This document shows, in pieces, positions 62,640 to 64,000 of a stretch of DNA of 64,000 nucleotides (position 1 is the first letter of the stretch; every line of letters begins with the position of its first letter). The position numbers were made by a program, and so were the translations under genes. The stretch is taken from NCBI RefSeq assembly GCF_019455445.1, contig NZ_JAHWUS010000001.1:310001-374000 (forward strand). The letters run 5' to 3'. The notes beneath the pieces are model-generated. The model did no database searches. It saw only the letters and a list, made by a program, of their open reading frames with translations, and was not told where the DNA came from. Origin of the DNA: Pseudaquidulcibacter saccharophilus. GTDB taxonomy: Bacteria > Pseudomonadota > Alphaproteobacteria > Caulobacterales > Aquidulcibacteraceae.

Positions 62640-64000
62640 CTATGATAAGATTTTAATCAAATTAGCAGTAGATGGGTCGCGTTTTTCACATGCGCCATTG
62701 GTTAAATCTTCATTGATTTCAAGGGCAATCACTTTTCCAAGCTCAACCCCCCATTGGTCAAATGAGTTAATGTCCCACAAAAGACCTTCAACCAACGTGC
62801 GGTGTTCGTAAAAGGCAATTAATGCACCAATTTCATATGCGCCAAGTTTTGGAAGAACTACACATATATTAGGGCGATTGCCGGTAAACACGCGGTGCGG
62901 TGCGATTTTTTCAATCTCTTCATCAGATTTACCGGCTTTGCGCATGTCTTCTTTTACCATCTCAAGGCTTTTGCCGCGCATTAGTGCTTCTGATTGGGCA
63001 AGGGCATTGGCAAGCGTTAATTGATTCGATGCCGCATATTTAGTGCCGCCATCTTTAATGATAATAAATTCAACCGGTGTGATTTGTGGGCTTTGGTGCA
63101 AGTGTTGGAAAAAGGCATGCTGTGCATTGGTTCCCTCTGCACCCCAAACCACTGGGCCAGAAATGGCAATCGGGTTATTGTTTTTGTCAATACCCTTGCC
63201 ATTTGATTCCATATCAAGTTGTTGCAAAAATTGTGGTAGCAGTTTTAAGCGTGCCGCATATGGAATAATTGCCCGTGTCGTATAGCCCAAATACGTATGG
63301 TTCCAATAACCAATCAGCCCACCCAAAAGCGGAATGTTTTGCCCAATATCAGTGGTTTCAAAATGTTCGTCCATTGCTTTGGCACCATCTAAAAATGCCT
63401 TAGCGATTTCAGAACCCAAAGACATTTCCAATGATAAGCCAACGGTTGACCATACCGAATAACGACCGCCAACCCATTCATCAAAACCAAAAATTCTGTC
63501 TTCTTTGATGCCGTATTTCATTGCCTTGTCTGGGGCGGATGAAATTGCAACCAAATGTTCTTTATCATCTGTTCCAATTGCCGCCTGCAACCAGTCGCGA
63601 GCAAGCGCAAAATTGGTAAGGGTTTCAATAGTGGTAAAAGTTTTCGATACACAAACAATTAAAGTGGTCTCTGGGTCAATTCCTGCAACCGCTTGTGCAA
63701 ATTCTGTTGGTTCTACATTTGCGCAAAACCGCAAAATAGGCCCAGTTGCATCGATTGGTCTTAAAGCCTCATAAACCATACGCGGACCAAGATCAGAACC
63801 GCCAATGCCAATATGCAAAATTGCCGAAAATGGCTTGCCGTTCTTTGCCTTCACACTGCCGTCAAAAACTTTTTGGGCAAATTCACTGGCGCGTTTCATA
63901 ACTTCTTTATATTCGTTTGCGTCTTCACCTTTTGCATGCCAATTGCGTGAATGATTACGAAGTGCAACATGCAAGACCGCCCGATTTTCAGTGGTGTTAA
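62640..64000 (-). CDS. pgi: Glucose-6-phosphate isomerase (N-terminus cut by window edge)
   Basis: Interconverts glucose 6-phosphate and fructose 6-phosphate. The frame continues to the right edge: the codons before 63974 read NTTENRAV, joining LHVALRNHSRN exactly as in Pgi, so the true start lies outside the window. Signature regions are NIGIGGSDLG-like HIGIGGSDLGPRMV, the SIS motif VCVSKTFTTIET, GGRYSVWSTVGL (catalytic), and GTNAQHAFFQHLHQ with the catalytic His. The C-terminus NSFDQWGVELGKVIA is complete. About 100 N-terminal residues are missing. Confidence 0.96.
   Translation of the reverse strand, partial: NTTENRAVLHVALRNHSRNWHAKGEDANEYKEVMKRASEFAQKVFDGSVKAKNGKPFSAILHIGIGGSDLGPRMVYEALRPIDATGPILRFCANVEPTEFAQAVAGIDPETTLIVCVSKTFTTIETLTNFALARDWLQAAIGTDDKEHLVAISSAPDKAMKYGIKEDRIFGFDEWVGGRYSVWSTVGLSLEMSLGSEIAKAFLDGAKAMDEHFETTDIGQNIPLLGGLIGYWNHTYLGYTTRAIIPYAARLKLLPQFLQQLDMESNGKGIDKNNNPIAISGPVVWGAEGTNAQHAFFQHLHQSPQITPVEFIIIKDGGTKYAASNQLTLANALAQSEALMRGKSLEMVKEDMRKAGKSDEEIEKIAPHRVFTGNRPNICVVLPKLGAYEIGALIAFYEHRTLVEGLLWDINSFDQWGVELGKVIALEINEDLTNGACEKRDPSTANLIKILS

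Overview
The window is a gene-dense, AT-rich stretch of a chromosome, most likely from a Gram-negative alphaproteobacterium. The evidence is the enoyl-CoA hydratase/rpsT/dnaA order, the split transhydrogenase pntAA-pntAB-pntB, a long two-domain dCTP deaminase, an LpoA-like lipoprotein divergent from rsmI-yraN, KdsB (Kdo for LPS), AmpG and a TonB-dependent outer-membrane receptor. GANTC sites cluster upstream of dnaA, as expected if CcrM methylation is present. Genus cannot be read from the sequence. No rRNA, tRNA, CRISPR array, prophage or insertion sequence was recognised.

Layout. 1-2271: peroxide defence, with ahpC-ahpF (ahpF cut by the left edge) divergent from oxyR; an OxyR-type site overlaps the oxyR promoter. 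2700-6531: a tight operon kdsB-pheA-dcd-rlmN. 6758-11328: a membrane-anchored cytochrome c, enoyl-CoA hydratase, rpsT, then about 1 kb of noncoding DNA with DnaA boxes and GANTC sites before dnaA. dnaN does not follow dnaA. 11407-20647: gamma-glutamyltransferase, AmpG, PurA, a small membrane protein, yraN-rsmI, the LpoA-like lipoprotein, an uncharacterised protein and a GNAT enzyme. 20804-22832: a Zur-box-controlled, ZnuD-like zinc receptor. 22973-25864: the transhydrogenase operon. 25901-29753: two tandem chemoreceptor genes whose signalling halves and terminators are nearly identical.

30004-35379: a thermonuclease-fold protein, a queuosine-precursor transporter, a secreted PPC-type protein, monothiol glutaredoxin, a GT2 glycosyltransferase and a candidate 6S-like structured RNA with a strong terminator. 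35471-44780: a TadG-like von Willebrand A protein, UvrD/PcrA helicase, a small membrane protein plus a Blh-type phosphatase-fold protein, TsaD, a membrane M48 peptidase and inositol monophosphatase. 44906-52007: TypA/BipA, two glycosyltransferases, an alpha/beta hydrolase and a second M48 peptidase. 52197-58971: a Sel1-repeat protein, ThiE, a DEDDh exonuclease, PolA, HemW and RdgB. 58990-64000: an orphan gene, an XpaC/TelA pair, a secreted hydrolase-fold protein lacking its serine, and Pgi cut by the right edge.

Most of the window is ordinary core genome. The points most worth following are the 35.2 kb RNA candidate, the rpsT-dnaA intergenic region, the Zur-box/ZnuD gene without a visible signal peptide, the partly homogenised chemoreceptor pair, and two poly-G tracts placed where slippage would alter expression or protein sequence.
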